A stretch of 64,000 bases of DNA from Rhodocollybia butyracea (Eukaryota; Basidiomycota; Agaricomycetes; Agaricales; Omphalotaceae), in assembly GCA_015501585.1 (NCBI GenBank), contig JADNRY010000002.1, positions 558,001 to 622,000 of the forward strand, in the 5' to 3' direction. A model generated the notes under the pieces. It had not been told where the DNA came from and made no database searches. It saw only the letters and a list, made by a program, of their open reading frames with translations. Shown in pieces: positions 1-12,549 of this stretch; the stretch's first letter is position 1, and every line of letters begins with the position of its first letter. A program made the position numbers and the translations under genes.

Positions 1-340
<340 letters not shown>

Positions 341-521
341 AAGTACGATTAAACTACTACGATCTTTATTACTTAAATTATTTGAATGTATAAGCGCTCG
401 ATCACGTGTATATATCATGACATCATCTGCCTGCTTAAGTCGCGGATAAAGTAGAAAGTGGGGAGTTTCTTTCTTTCTCTGACATCCATCATCTCGCCTT
501 TCTTCTCGTTCATCTTCTGAA

Positions 522-3500
522 ATGGGAAAAGGTCGTAAAACCAATAAGACGAAACCTACTGTCTCTATTCCCAATTCTGGAGCCGTTTCGTCGTCGTCGT
601 CGTCAGCGAGCTCTCCAGTTACACCGCCCAAAACGCCCGCCGATGAAGGTATCGAGTTCTTCCAATCTCCTATAACTCCAGGAGAATCGCCTTTGCGCGT
701 CTATGAGCTTCGTTTAGACATCGATGGCGGTCCTCACAAGGATCGCTCTGTGAGTTTTTCATATTCTGTGACGCGTTATCGAAGTCTGACTATTATTAGT
801 ATATTCGTCTTCCTCCAGCTTATGTTCCCTACATCCTTCGTGTCTCTATTGATGCTGGAACACCCGCTTCTATGAATGGTGTCTTCAAGACCAACTTCCC
901 CCTGGATGGTGGTAGGTTCGACCGAGCGAGGTTCACAGAACGCAAGTACGTGGCAACTACACAGTTTTACGCGCATATATGCTTATAACTACATACATTT
1001 AGGCTTCCCTCCGACTTCTCGAAGCCCATTCAAGTCGATTTGCCTATCTCGCATGCTGGTGCATTCGTCTTCTGGGTCGAATACGGTGGGGAGGCACCCA
1101 ATGAACGTGTCCAAGGCCGCAAAGGCTTTTTCAATGTAGATCCAGTACTTCGCATCAAGGGCCGATCTCCTATACTATCATCTGAGCTCTCTCCCCTTCC
1201 TCCTAAGTCTGGCGCTGTGCTTCAGAACGACACAATCGATCTTCCTCTGGACGGACTGTCTATTCTGACCATTGTGTCCAAGTGGATGGGCCCAGTGTCT
1301 GACTGGAAGAAACACTTCGCCGAGGCCAAGGATCGCGGATACACAATGATTCACTACACACCCCTGCAAGAGCGCGGAGAAAGCGATAGTCCTTATTCGA
1401 TCCGAGATCAGTTCAAATATGATTCGGGCATGTTCAATGGCCCACCAGAGGTCGATGGTGGGAAAGCCAAAGTAGAAGCGATCCTCAAAGTCGCTCGAGA
1501 GGAGTACGGATTGCTCAGCCTCACCGATGTCGTTCTCAACCACACTGCGAATGACAGCCCTTGGCTAGTGAACCACCCTGAATCTGGTACAGTTATTCTC
1601 GCTTTTATTCTGCCAAATCCACTAAGATGAATTGAAACATAGGTTTCAGCCCTGCGAACTCTCCACATCTTACTCCGGCCCTCGAGCTTGATACCGCTAT
1701 GATTGAGTTCTCGAGCAGTCTTGTATCGAGAGGACTTCCGTCTGTGGTACATACTGAGAATGATGTCAACGCTCTCATGGATGCTTTCCACGCACTCGTG
1801 AACGATCTCAACCTGTGGCAGTACTATATACTCGATCCCGCACGAGAGAAAGACTCCATCAAAGCTGTCCTAGCTTCGAAAACCTCCACTCCTTGGTGTG
1901 GAGTCTCTGTCGCAGGCAAATCCGTTACCGAACTCGCCGAGATCCTCCGAGGGTCGAGCGTCATTATCGGTCGCGGTGAGCTCGCGTCTAGGTTCAGTGT
2001 TCGCTCCGAAGCCAAAACTGCAGCTGGATTCATCCAGGCGGCGTTCACAGGACTGTCAGATGCGGGCAGCCTTGCGGATGCTTGGGTGCGCGTTGTCGAC
2101 GTCATCAATGTGCCATTGTACCAAGAGTGGGAGGAAGATACCCGAATTGCTATCGACAACGTCAAGAACCGACTCAAGTATGCTAGGTTAGATGAGAACG
2201 GACCGAAGTTAGGTGAAATCAGTAAAACGTACGTCTTGTATATCGCGAACAGTGGGTAGTAGTATTTTTTTCTGACATTGTTTTAGCAATCCTCTTGTCG
2301 AGACCTATTTCACGAGATGTGGTCCAAAACCCGATTCAGACCCTCTCGTATATTCCCTTGCCAACAACGGTTGGATTTGGGCCGCTGACCCTCTTCAAAA
2401 CTTCGCCTTGCTTCCTTCCAAAGCATATCTCAGACGTGAAGTCATTGTCTGGGGTGACTGCGTGAAACTTCGCTACGGCTCTGGTCCCCAGGATAATCCA
2501 TGGCTCTGGTCTCATATGACGAAATATGTCGAGAATCTTGCTGTGAGCTTCGATGGGTTCCGTATTGACAATTGTCATTCGACTCCTTTGCATGTCGGCG
2601 TAGCGATGCTGGATGCCGGTCGTGTCGTCAATCCCGACCTTTACGTGTGTGCGGAACTGTTCACCGGCAGTGAAGAGATGGATTTGTTGTTCGTCAAGAG
2701 CCTTGGAATCAACAGTCTTATCCGAGAAAGTTACAATGGCTGGGATGCCAAGGAGTTTTCGAGATTACTGTACCGTCACGGTGTCAATAAACCAGTTGGT
2801 GAGTGCTTACATTTGGCTCTTGACCACAAGCCTAACTGCCTCGTAGGCTCCATGGATGACGCTTGTCTAACTAGCATCGAAGAAATTCCGTCACCCACTG
2901 GTAAGGGTCCCGTTCGAAAAGCTATCGTCACGCCTCTCAACGGCTCGATGCCTCATGCCCTTCTGTACGATCTCACCCATGATAACGAGTCGCCTCTCCA
3001 CAAGCGATCGGCAGAAGATGCGCTTTCTACCGGCGCTCTGGTGACCTTTAGCTATTCGGCTATCGGTTCTGTTAAAGGTTTCGACGATCTTTACCCCAAG
3101 TTGCTTAATCTTGTTGGTGAAAAGCGCAAGTACGAACTTACCGGATTGGGGGAAAACAGCGGTGTGGCACGCGTCAAGCGTGTCTTAAACTCTCTGCACC
3201 TTGAGATGGTGTTGGGAGGATACGAAGAAGGCCACGTACACCAAGAAAACGATGTAAGTTCTCTTGATGCACGCTCGATGGTTTTCTGACTCTCTTCCTA
3301 GTACATTGTTCTATCGCGTGTTCAACCTGGTACACAGAAAGGGTATCTCCTTATCGCTCACACTGGGTTTTCCAAAGGGTCCAAAGATCATGGTTACAGT
3401 TAGTATTACTGATTGATTTTTGTCTGCTCGACAAAGTTGACGCTTTCCCAGTCTCGCCTATCAAGCTCAGGCGTACCCGTGCCAAGTTCATCATGGGCGC

Positions 3501-5984
3501 TAGCATTGATATCTTGTCCAATGATGTTCCAGAAGACCCCAAAACTCTCAAAGGTTTACCTCACAAACTTGTCGAAATGAGGCCGGTGGTCGTTCCCCAA
3601 GGGTTGGATGCTGAAAGCCCATACTCGGAGATCATCGTTCCCGAGTACTTTCCTCCTGGCAGCATCATGCTATTTGAAACTCATTCACAGGAGCATGACG
3701 CTACGCTCGATGAGTTTGTAGTCTCTGGCGTTCAAGAAGTGTTCTATAATCTTGGACTTGTAGAGTTGAATGCTGTACTTTACCGGGCTGACGGGGAAGA
3801 ACGCGATGCGACTAATGGCCAATTTGGCGTGTACGATGTTCCTGGCCACGGCCGACTAGTATACTGTGGACTGGAGGGTTGGATGCATCCTCTTCGTCAT
3901 ATCATGCAGCACAATGACCTGGGTCATTCGCTATGTGAACATTTACGACAAGGTACATGGGCCTTGGATTACGTTCATGAGCGTTTGAGGTAAGTTTTCG
4001 TTGCTCATACGTGTATGTAGTAACTTGACTTACGCTCTCATAGCAAAGTACAGGGGCTACCCAACCTTGCAGGAGTCGCGAAATGGCTCAAAGAGCGCTT
4101 CGATCGCGTAAAGGCCACAGTCCCGCCCTTCCTAAGACCCAAATACTTCGCTCTCATCATATCCGAAGCCTACAAGGCTGCTCGTCGTTCCGTTGTTGAA
4201 CAATGCTCTGAATTTGTCTTGACTGGTCATGATTTCACTCAGGATCTGGCTTTGTGCTCTGTCCAAATGCACGGACTGGTTAAGTCGGCTTCGTTGGACC
4301 CTGGTAAAGCCACGCCTTCTCTCGCTGCTGGACTTCCGCACTTTGCTTCAGGGTGGGCCAGGTGCTGGGGTCGTGATGTCTTCATCTCGCTTCGGGGGTT
4401 GTTCCTCACCACCGGTAACTTTGAAGGCGCAAAGAAACATATTCTGGCTTTTGCTTCGACCTTAAAGCACGGACTGATTCCTAACTTGCTTGATTCCGTC
4501 CGCAAACCAAGGTGATTCCTTTATCGTAACGAATAAACACCTGAATGCTGATAGCCTGGAATAGGTACAACTCACGCGATTCGCCGTGGTGGATGGTACA
4601 AAACATTCAGGACTATGTCAATATGGCTCCTGATGGTCTCGCGATACTTTCTGAGACTGTAATTCGTCGTTTTCCCAAAGACGAAACGTGGGTCGAGTGG
4701 GACGACAAACGGGCTTACACATATTCTTCAACTGTTGCAGAGATTATTCAAGAAATCCTTCAACGTCATGCCGCGGGTATTCATTTCAGGGAATACAACG
4801 CAGGCCCCGACCTTGATATGCAAATGAGTGACGAGGGTTTCAACATCGACATCGAGGTGGACTGGGGGACGGGTATAATCTTTGGAGGTAACGCCTTCAA
4901 CTGTGGGACTTGGATGGACAAGATGGGTGAATCACAGAAAGCTGGAACCAAGGGTCGGCCTGGTACCCCTCGAGACGGAGCGCCTGTTGAGATTACCGGT
5001 TTGGTGAAGAGCGCATTGACTTGGTTGGATGGACTGTCGAGCAAAAGCAAATTCCCTTTCAAGGGTGTCCAGGCTACTAGTACGTCCCCTCGAATTCCAT
5101 TCATCTCGAGTTACTAACAAATGATTTAGTCGATGGAAAGGACCGACTTGTCACTTACAAGGAATGGGCTGACCTTATCCAAACTTCGTTCGAGAAATGC
5201 TACTACGTGCCTCTCAGTATGTTTTCTCATCCGTAGGGCTACTGCGATTCTGATGAAATCATAGAGCCTGCCGAAGACTCGAAATACAACATAGATCCGA
5301 AGTTGGTTAACCGTCGTGGTATCTACAAGGATGTCTATGGCTCTGGAGCTACCAGGGAGTGGTCCGACTACCAATTTCGCCCGAACTTCCCTGTCGCTAT
5401 GACCGTCGCTCCCGAACTGTTTGACGCCGAACACGGTCTTCAAGCTTTACAGCTTGCCGACAAGGTTCTTCGCTCGCCTTTGGGAATGAAGACCCTGGAT
5501 CCCCTCGACATGCAATACCGCCCCATTTATGATAACTCGAACGACTCCATGGATGCTTCCATCGCCAAGGGATTAAACTATCACAATGTACATTGGACTT
5601 GTCTTTTATCGTTTCGCCTTCACCGCTGATCATGTTCTCTCCATAGGGTCCTGAGTGGGGATGGCCTTTGGGCTACTTTTTGCGCGCTTATCTCGACTTT
5701 GACTCGCGTGTTGGTGCCGGTAAAAAGGTTCGTTGAAAACACATCTTTTTTCAATTTGAGCTGAACAACTTTTGCAAATCTAGGACGTCAAGATTACGCT
5801 TCATCGACTACATCAGGCCTTGCTCGCTCCGCGTAACCACATTCAAAATGACCCTTGGGCTGGGATTCCCGAACTCACGAACGAAAACGGCCAATATTGC
5901 TCGGACTCATGTAACACGCAGGCATGGAGTGCGAGCACCCTGTTGGACTTCCTAGAAATTGTACACAAGATGGATACAAAATAA
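522..5984 (+). CDS. GDB1: Glycogen debranching enzyme (4-alpha-glucanotransferase / amylo-1,6-glucosidase)
   Basis: This bifunctional cytosolic enzyme moves a maltotriosyl unit from a glycogen branch and then hydrolyses the remaining alpha-1,6 glucose. Fourteen exons: 522-749, 800-945, 1003-1586, 1643-2228, 2287-2798, 2847-3253, 3302-3398, 3452-3989, 4044-4511, 4565-5079, 5130-5216, 5265-5587, 5647-5727, 5784-5984, giving about 1590 aa, the usual family length. The N-terminal glucanotransferase half shows [10 protein letters not shown], the nucleophile motif [11 protein letters not shown] and the acid/base region AELFTGSEE. The C-terminal glucosidase half shows [20 protein letters not shown] and the terminal [11 protein letters not shown]. 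The N-terminus is preceded by a Ser/Pro-rich leader with a run of TCG codons. All introns are about 50 bp and GT-AG. The enzyme acts with glycogen phosphorylase in glycogen breakdown. Confidence 0.95.
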
Positions 5985-6182
5985 ATCATTGCATTAGGGA
6001 TTCATATAGGCAAGAGCATCATTGATAGATACCCCCTGGAATTAATTGCAGTCCCGTATTATTTTTCGTCTGACTTTAGAGCTTCTTCATCTCATGTAAC
6101 GTCTAGGAATAACGTAGATACTGAGTACTAAGTAGCTAGATAGCACAACACTGAAAACACGAAAGCCACTTTAAATATTATA

Positions 6183-9100
6183 TTACATTGTAATCTGCGA
6201 GCTGTCCAACCCAAGTGCATGCAGAAATAGATCGACATTCGCTAATTTTGTGGTACGTTCCTCTTCGTCCACTACCCATCCCTTTTTCGCACTGAGAACA
6301 TTGTCGAGAACCTTTTCCCTCAAAGATGAAACGAGGATCTGATGCTGCGTAGATGAAGCCTGCAATGCCAACGCGGCAAGGAATTGCCAGACCGGTTGGT
6401 CGAGGCTGTCGATACCAGGAATGTTCATGTGAGGTTGATCCCGGGGAAGATGGACGGACATGCGCGTGGAGGGGAAGAGTAGAGGAAATTCAGGAGTGAG
6501 CAATTGGAAGAGGTGGTCAAACATGTGTTGCCTATGAAGGGATTTAAAACTGAATTCATAAGGATTGCAATTATGGGACGAACCATTGCACAAAATCTTC
6601 CTGGGTAGGTATCTCATCCACTTCACCTTCCTTAATCATCTCTACTCTTGTGAGGAAAAGAGTCAACAACGCCAGACCAGGCTGTGAGGAATCGTAAGAT
6701 AAAATTCGAAAAGTCAAAGAGCATTACATACCCTACTCTTCGCGACGGCAATCATGTCTTGTCCGTGCATTAACAGTCCAATCAATCCGGATATAAGTCT
6801 GAGATTGCCTTTTACGATAATCGGCAAAATACTTTGCAGTACACTGGTCAAGAACGCCTGTGTCTGTCTCTCTACATCTGCTCGCGCAGGTGTGTCTTCG
6901 AGCACGTCCAAGAGCGGAGCTTCGGCGATGACATCCAGTTGAGAGAAACAAGCGATGAGAAGAGTAAGAAGAGTATTCATGCGCTGTTGATCAAAATGAC
7001 GAGTGACACGGGGAAGAATCTTTTTGCCTTTGGCAGCGCTGAGGAGGGCAATGAAAGGGTGTGGGGTGCTAAAATTAAAGGATGAATAAGTGCTTGACAC
7101 TGGAGCACGAGAAAAGCGTACCTCGTAGCGAGAGGAAGCATTACTTTGAGCATAGTCCACATACGATCGACAAGATCGTCAAACTCCGCGCTCCTACTTT
7201 GTTGTAAGCTCATGTATCGGAGAGATGATATCACCAGCTCACCACAGCTCAAAGACTTCTTCTCCTTCATCAGGGTGAGGTTGGTCGCGGCGGAGTTGCT
7301 CCACATTAAGAACGAGGTCATACATATTTTCTAGAGTGACAAGTATCTCCCGCTGTGTCAACGGTTCCATGCGAACGAGGTCTTCACCCTATATGAGACC
7401 AATAAATCGCTAGAAAAGAATTTCTCAGTTTGGAAACTTACATTATCCAGCGTCTCGCGACCGAGTCGAGCTGCGTGTGCTGCAGCTTCGCTGGATGATT
7501 TCGAGATCGAGTCTGACTTGGAAATATGGGCATGCGGCTGAGCGTGCGAGAGAGTTGGAGAGGTGCCAGGCGCGCTTGCAGAATCGACTTGAAGCAATTG
7601 TCGAGGAGCGGCTTTATAGCTTCTTCCAGAAGTTTTTCCAAGTGCGCCTTGAAGACTGTGGAGAGCTACACACAGGATCAGATAAGAGGTTCAGGTTGTT
7701 GGGCGAAAGGATTCACAATGAATTCCCTTCTCCTCCTCGCGTTTCCTGGCGTTGCTAACGATTCTCTCAACTTGCTGTTGCATGCGTTGCATGGCATTTG
7801 GACGGCGGTTACCGCCTTTAGTAGGGGCACCCAAAGCAACTCCTCCGCTAGAACCAAACTTAAGCACACGTTCATCGTCGGCGGAGAGACCCATTCGTGA
7901 TCGAACGATAGCGCCGTAAACTTGAGCATAAAAGTCGTCAGCATAGGGATCCTGAGAGACGAGCTGGGAGACTTGAATTCTAGTGATAAAGTCCTTGTCT
8001 GATTGGGTCATTAAGTCATTGTATCGTGACTAGAGAGCTGTGAGTCCTGGCTAGACCAAGATTATGGACGGAAATATTTTACCATGTGTGCAATTTTCGC
8101 GGCTTTTCTCCGTCGTTTTTCCTCCATCTTCTCCGCTTCCAAAATCTTGCGCATTGCTTCGACCCTAAGAGCTTCCTGGTCGGCTTGCGAAAGGCCTTGC
8201 ATCTCTCTAAGGAATTCAGCTTGTGCCATCTCTGATAGGAGACGTTGTTGAAGTTGGATGCTCTGCGGAAGATAAGGCAAACCATCTTCAAGTGGAACAG
8301 AACGATGTCTCGCAGTTGGTGACTGGGATCGCTGACGAAGTTGGTGCTGGTGTTGCTGGTGTTGCAAAGCCTCCATATCGGCCAGAGTCGGTCCAGATGG
8401 CTGGCGATCAGGTGGGATGGAGGAGATATGCTGCGAGCGAAGTTGGCGTTCAAGCTCCTCGACACGCAGCTGGTCCTGCAATTGCTGGAGTCTAAGCAAC
8501 TGCTGCTGTTCCTGCTGTTGCTGAAGGAGAAGAATCTGGCGCTGCTGATGCTCCATAAAGCGTGGGGACTGTGAGACTGGTAGCATACGAGGCGGGGGAG
8601 TACGATGATGCTGCTGTTGTTGCTCACGCTGTAAGAGCTGCTGTTGGTGTAAGCGCTGCAATTGGAGCTGCTGAGCCTGCTCCTGCTGGTACAAGAGACG
8701 CTGACGCTGAAATTCGTGCTCTTCTTCTTGCCTGAGAAGGAAATCTTCCTCTTCGCGTTGTTTCTGCAAAAGCCGCTGCTGTTCAAGGTAGTATTGTTGC
8801 TGTCTCTGCTGGAGAAGAGCTTCTTGCCTGGAGTGTTCAACGGATGCACGCATCTCAGCTTCGATTTCCTGCAGAGTACGGATACCTGATTGTTGGCGAT
8901 GCTGGGTAGATACGGGAGACTCGTCGCGGGGCAAGCTACTACGACTAGTAGAGCCATTGAGCCGCTTGGAAAACGGAGACTTGTCGTCCCAGATTGATTC
9001 GAGAGAAAGCGATTGAGCTGAGGGCAAGTTGAGTAAAACACCAATGAAGCTAAAACTTTGCCTACATTGCTGCATAGGCTTTTCCTCGACCGCTCTTTTC

Positions 9101-9395
9101 ACAAATTCGTTCCTCTCAGGCAAGGCTGGACTGGTAAAATCAAAGTCTTTGCCTAGAAATGAGAAGTAAACTACTACGCGTTGTTTTGAGCAGATTCGTA
9201 GAGCTTACCAACAGCACCAACCCCTCCAAACGTTTCATCGTTGCGGTCGTCGAGTTCGTCTTCCTGCAGAGCGTCGCCCAGACCGTCATAACTTTCCTCG
9301 CCCCAAGTATAGACTGCGAGGTCTTCATCTTGCTGCCCGATCCGTCTATCCTTGCCTCGGTCTAGCGTTCTCTCTTCAAAGCCGAAAAAAGACAT
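6183..9395 (-). CDS. PAT1: PAT1-like mRNA decapping / deadenylation-dependent decay factor
   Basis: PAT1 links the deadenylated mRNA 3' end (Lsm1-7) with the decapping machinery in P-bodies. Ten exons on the minus strand: 9209-9395, 9066-9152, 8083-9017, 7717-8029, 7442-7665, 7243-7388, 7122-7193, 6732-7068, 6584-6681, 6183-6531, about 915 aa. The protein starts MSFFGF, the common fungal PAT1 start, followed by an acidic segment. A long Gln-rich region in exon 3 is encoded by many CAG/CAA codons. The diagnostic block MTQSDKDFITRIQVSQLVSQ..PYADDFY follows in exon 4, then an ALGK.SGRSYKAAPR segment and a helical C-terminal PatC domain. It converges with GDB1; the stop codons are 198 bp apart. 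The Ser-rich and Leu-rich frames over exon 3 are shadows of the Gln-rich repeat. Confidence 0.92.
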
Positions 9396-9536
9396 GAGAG
9401 CATAGACCAGAAGGTTGAGCTGCCAGGCCGACCACGATGATGGCTGGACTTGAAGAAAAGAGAAATCTCAGATTTGGTTTTGTTTGTGTTAAGCGTCATT
9501 TTAATTCTGTAATACTAATACAATAATATTTCTATG

Positions 9537-11487
9537 CTAGAATAATACATCAAACATTCTCGAGAGGAAAGATCTTCTTTCTCCTCCCGTTGAACCATCG
9601 TCACTCGCAGCAATCACTCGTCCTCGTCCGTCTGTTGTGAACGGCGGAAGAGTTGTCCCACAAGGCTCCTCTGAGTCATCTACAGTAGCGTGAGGGGGAA
9701 GCTCTTCGTCGTCAGGATTTTTCGAATCGGAAAGGACCTCATCCGAGGAGTCCTCGACAGCCTCAAGAGAAGGTAATTCTCCATTTCTATCGTCTTCCAT
9801 AGTCGTCCTAACAAACTGTTCGTTATTCGGAGGATCATATATGGATCGAGACTGTTGCAAGCTAAAACCACTGGCACTATTAAAAACAACTCTAGGAAAG
9901 CGCCCGGTGGATGGTGCAGTCATCGATACATCATCTTCTGGGGACAAAGCGGGAGAAGGAGGTGAAGGGAATAGTGTAGGGGATCGACTTCTTGGTTCGT
10001 TGTGATTGGGAGCTTCAAGTTCTGAATCAGTCCAACCATCGTCACTCTCGTCGCTGTCGCTGACACTGTGGAGAACGGGCATAGAATCGTCAGTGGCATA
10101 ACCGTCGTCGTGATTTGTATCATGGTCAGTTGGAGCGGATGGGAGCGATGGATCCGGGGAAGTAGGAAAGACATGAACTCGATCGGGCTAGGTTAAATTT
10201 GATGTGAGCTGCGGATCTTTGGATACGGTCGAATCTGACATACCACGAAAGGCGCAGAGACACGGATATCAAAACTAGGAGGCTGGTCCAGCGACCAAGT
10301 GGGAGGCAAACCTTCGGCGGCTACGTGCGCCAAGCGTGACCGTGATACTGGACTCATTGGTCCCAGTCCGGGGGTTGCAGGTACGTTATCAACCAACAGC
10401 CCTTGGAAGAGATCGGCAAATGCAGTCGAGAAGCTGTTGAGGTTGGACTCTTGAATGAACTGGCCAAGAACATCGAATGGATTTCGAACTCTCCCTTCAC
10501 TGACGCCAGCCATAATGTCGCTCAAGAGATCGTCGGCATCATCCATTCCTCGGTGCTCGTGGTATTGAGAGGCTCGCTGTCACACAGAGTTAGTAGATAA
10601 AGAGGGGATAGTGGGGAAATGTTACCCTCATGGATGCATCAATGCCGTCGCGTAAGATGTGCGGTGTTCCGTCATCATTCAGGTGTTGATAGAAGCAGTC
10701 TTTGCCAAACTGACAAAAAGGCTTGTTCTTGTCCTTGGCCTTTGATTTAACAAAGTATCTGTGGTAGCGTGAGTGATACGGTAACCTAAGAAAGACACAA
10801 TATATGACCTACCGACAAGGAACCTTGGCCATGCTTTCTTTGAACGCAGCTACAATTTTGGCCTTGTTGGGGTCGTCTTGCTTGTAGAAAAGGGATGAAG
10901 GAGTGATGTATTTTGATGGGGAACGACACATAGGACACTTTTTATGTACCCCCGAGTATACGAGGTCTGTCTTTAGCTTGGGATCTCGCCATTGCTTGAG
11001 GCACTTTCCAGTTGTGTAAGGCTAGGGAATGATCGATCGAGATTGAACTCACTGCGATGCAAAATACATGACTGCATCCGGCTATAGGAAAGCGGGTCAA
11101 TTGATTGAATGCAGCTTCTCCTTAAACTCACTCAGCAACCCATACAGCGAGGGTTTCTCCAAACAGATTGCACATGTCTCATCAACAGGATCGACTTGAG
11201 GTCCAGTTTCCGGGGGAATGTGAAGAAACCAACACTTGTCCCCATGCTTGCAGAATCCTATGCAGGTGAACTCCAGCGATTTGATAGACGAAAGAGGGGT
11301 TGTACATACCCTTGGCAAAGAATCTACACGTCTTTGCCTGGTCAAAAGGCGTCAATCTAGAGTTGGTGCCTTGGTCGAGCTTTGGATCTCCGTGAAGAAA
11401 TTTACAGTGGTTGGCAGCGTAGCAACCACGGGGAGTGTTGTAGTATTTGCAGATCCCGCGCGCCTTCGAAGTGGAAGGCCGGTCCAT
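9537..11487 (-). CDS. Makorin-type CCCH zinc-finger RING E3 ubiquitin ligase
   Basis: Probable E3 ubiquitin ligase with RNA-binding CCCH fingers. Seven exons: 11310-11487, 11132-11257, 11053-11081, 10813-11003, 10626-10758, 10244-10576, 9537-10187, about 546 aa. Order seen: CCCH finger 1 (CKYYNTPRGC...CKFLH, residues ~13-32), CCCH finger 2 (CRFF..GFCKHGDKCWFLH), C3HC4 RING (CAICLEK ... CSHVFCIAC ... CPMCR), then the makorin C-terminal CCCH finger (PCRYF ... FCQFGKDCFYQH). The Ser/Asp/Glu/Pro-rich C-terminal 200 residues look disordered and are longer than in animal makorins. The start is the first ATG, just upstream of finger 1. Exon 3 is only 29 nt and carries a RING Cys-His pair, so it is essential to the model. 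It lies 141 bp upstream of the PAT1 start, in the same orientation. Confidence 0.9.
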
Positions 11488-11729
11488 TACTGCATTGGTT
11501 AGAGTATGAGAGAGAAAAGCGCTGGACGTTACGTAAATTGATTGCGCTATTTCGGCACGTGAGCTTCTGGCCGGAGTATCTGCCCGATTTGGCAAATTCG
11601 GGCGCGCTGTTATAAGCCTGAGTTTCAGAGCTTGATATCCATCTGAGCTGGTTTCTCTCCAACGACTTGGTGCAGGTCGCTCTAGTTATTCAACGACAAG
11701 AAATCTCTACACAACTCCATATCTGGAAT

Positions 11730-11975
11730 ATGGTCTACTTTCCCTTTGCCTCTCTCCTTACCGCTTTTGTCGTCATGTCCTCAATGGTCGCGGCTGTCCC
11801 ACTTCCACAGCAGGATCCGGAAATCACATCTTTTATCACATCTACAACTACTCTTCCTGGCCAGGCTCCTACGGGATTGGCTACTGAAGTGCAGGGAAGA
11901 GAGACTACCACCCTTCCTCCCGCGCCGACACCTGTTCGTCTGGCTAAAAGGACTAAGAGGGTATTCGAAGAGTAG
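11730..11975 (+). CDS. Small secreted protein, unknown function
   Basis: Single open frame of 81 aa. I do not recognise a family. The N-terminus is a clear signal-peptide candidate: MVYFPFASLLTAFVVMSSMV followed by AAVPLP, with cleavage plausible after the Ala-rich stretch. The mature part is Thr/Pro-rich (possible O-glycosylation) and ends in a basic stretch, LAKRTKR, with dibasic sites of the kind Kex2-type proteases cleave. The C-terminus is not a CaaX box, so it is not a basidiomycete lipopeptide pheromone precursor. A second frame through 11746-12000 lacks a signal peptide. An alternative splice from 11961 to an acceptor near 12051 would change the last residues; the implied 92-bp intron is longer than its neighbours, so the unspliced model is preferred. 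Confidence 0.5.
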   Translation: MVYFPFASLLTAFVVMSSMVAAVPLPQQDPEITSFITSTTTLPGQAPTGLATEVQGRETTTLPPAPTPVRLAKRTKRVFEE

Positions 11976-12549
11976 AAAGGTGTGGAACTGGATACGGTGA
12001 TTTACCTTATCAACACTTTTGTATCTTTTTTTCTGACTTCTCTTGCATTTCCAGTACAAAAGTAGAGCTGTTGCAATCACGAATGAATGATTTTTTGTCG
12101 TAACTTATCGTCAGTCCAAACTGGCTAACACGACGCCCCAAAGCGTGCATTACTCTAACGAAAGGAACTCCAACGACCTCATTGGCCTGTGAACAGCTCG
12201 CCCCAATGCCAGAATTGGGGCCATCTTGATGCTGACATTAACCTTGCACTTATCATTCGAGAGACACCAGAATCTGAAGGCACCAGTCCTGAGGCCTGAG
12301 GCCTGAGTATGATGAGCTTGTGTTGCATTCATAATCATCTGACATCGAAATGTCCTCACCGTACGACTTCCACACTGATATAAGTATTGTCCGCGAATAC
12401 TCAAATGAACCTGCCGAGGTGCGCTCGAAGAGTTTCGTGACTATTTGCCTATTCGCGGGTGAATGACACTTTATCTTTGCTGAGTACTACTAGTGCTTGC
12501 ATAAATTGAACGCAAAATGTTTACTGACTCCGACTCGCAACTCGCAAGC
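11976..12549. other. Gene-free stretch between secreted protein and GMC gene
   Basis: No coding frame with conserved features was found on either strand. It should hold the 3' UTRs of two converging genes. The only pattern noticed is a short tandem run of CCTGAGG units near 12283-12303. Confidence 0.4.

Noticed and set aside
7711..7717. Reading PAT1 exon 4 through into the following frame
   Set aside because: The frame ends soon after and loses the ALGK.SGRSYK block; splicing from 7716 to 7666 restores it.
8079..9044. Second long minus-strand frame (Ser/Asn-rich) overlapping PAT1
   Set aside because: Overlaps the Gln-rich PAT1 exon 3 in another frame; CAG/CAA repeats leave alternative frames open. 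PAT1 is supported by conserved blocks on both sides.
11730..11975. Lipopeptide mating pheromone precursor
   Set aside because: Small size and dibasic sites fit loosely, but there is no C-terminal CaaX box and it has a signal peptide, which these pheromones lack.
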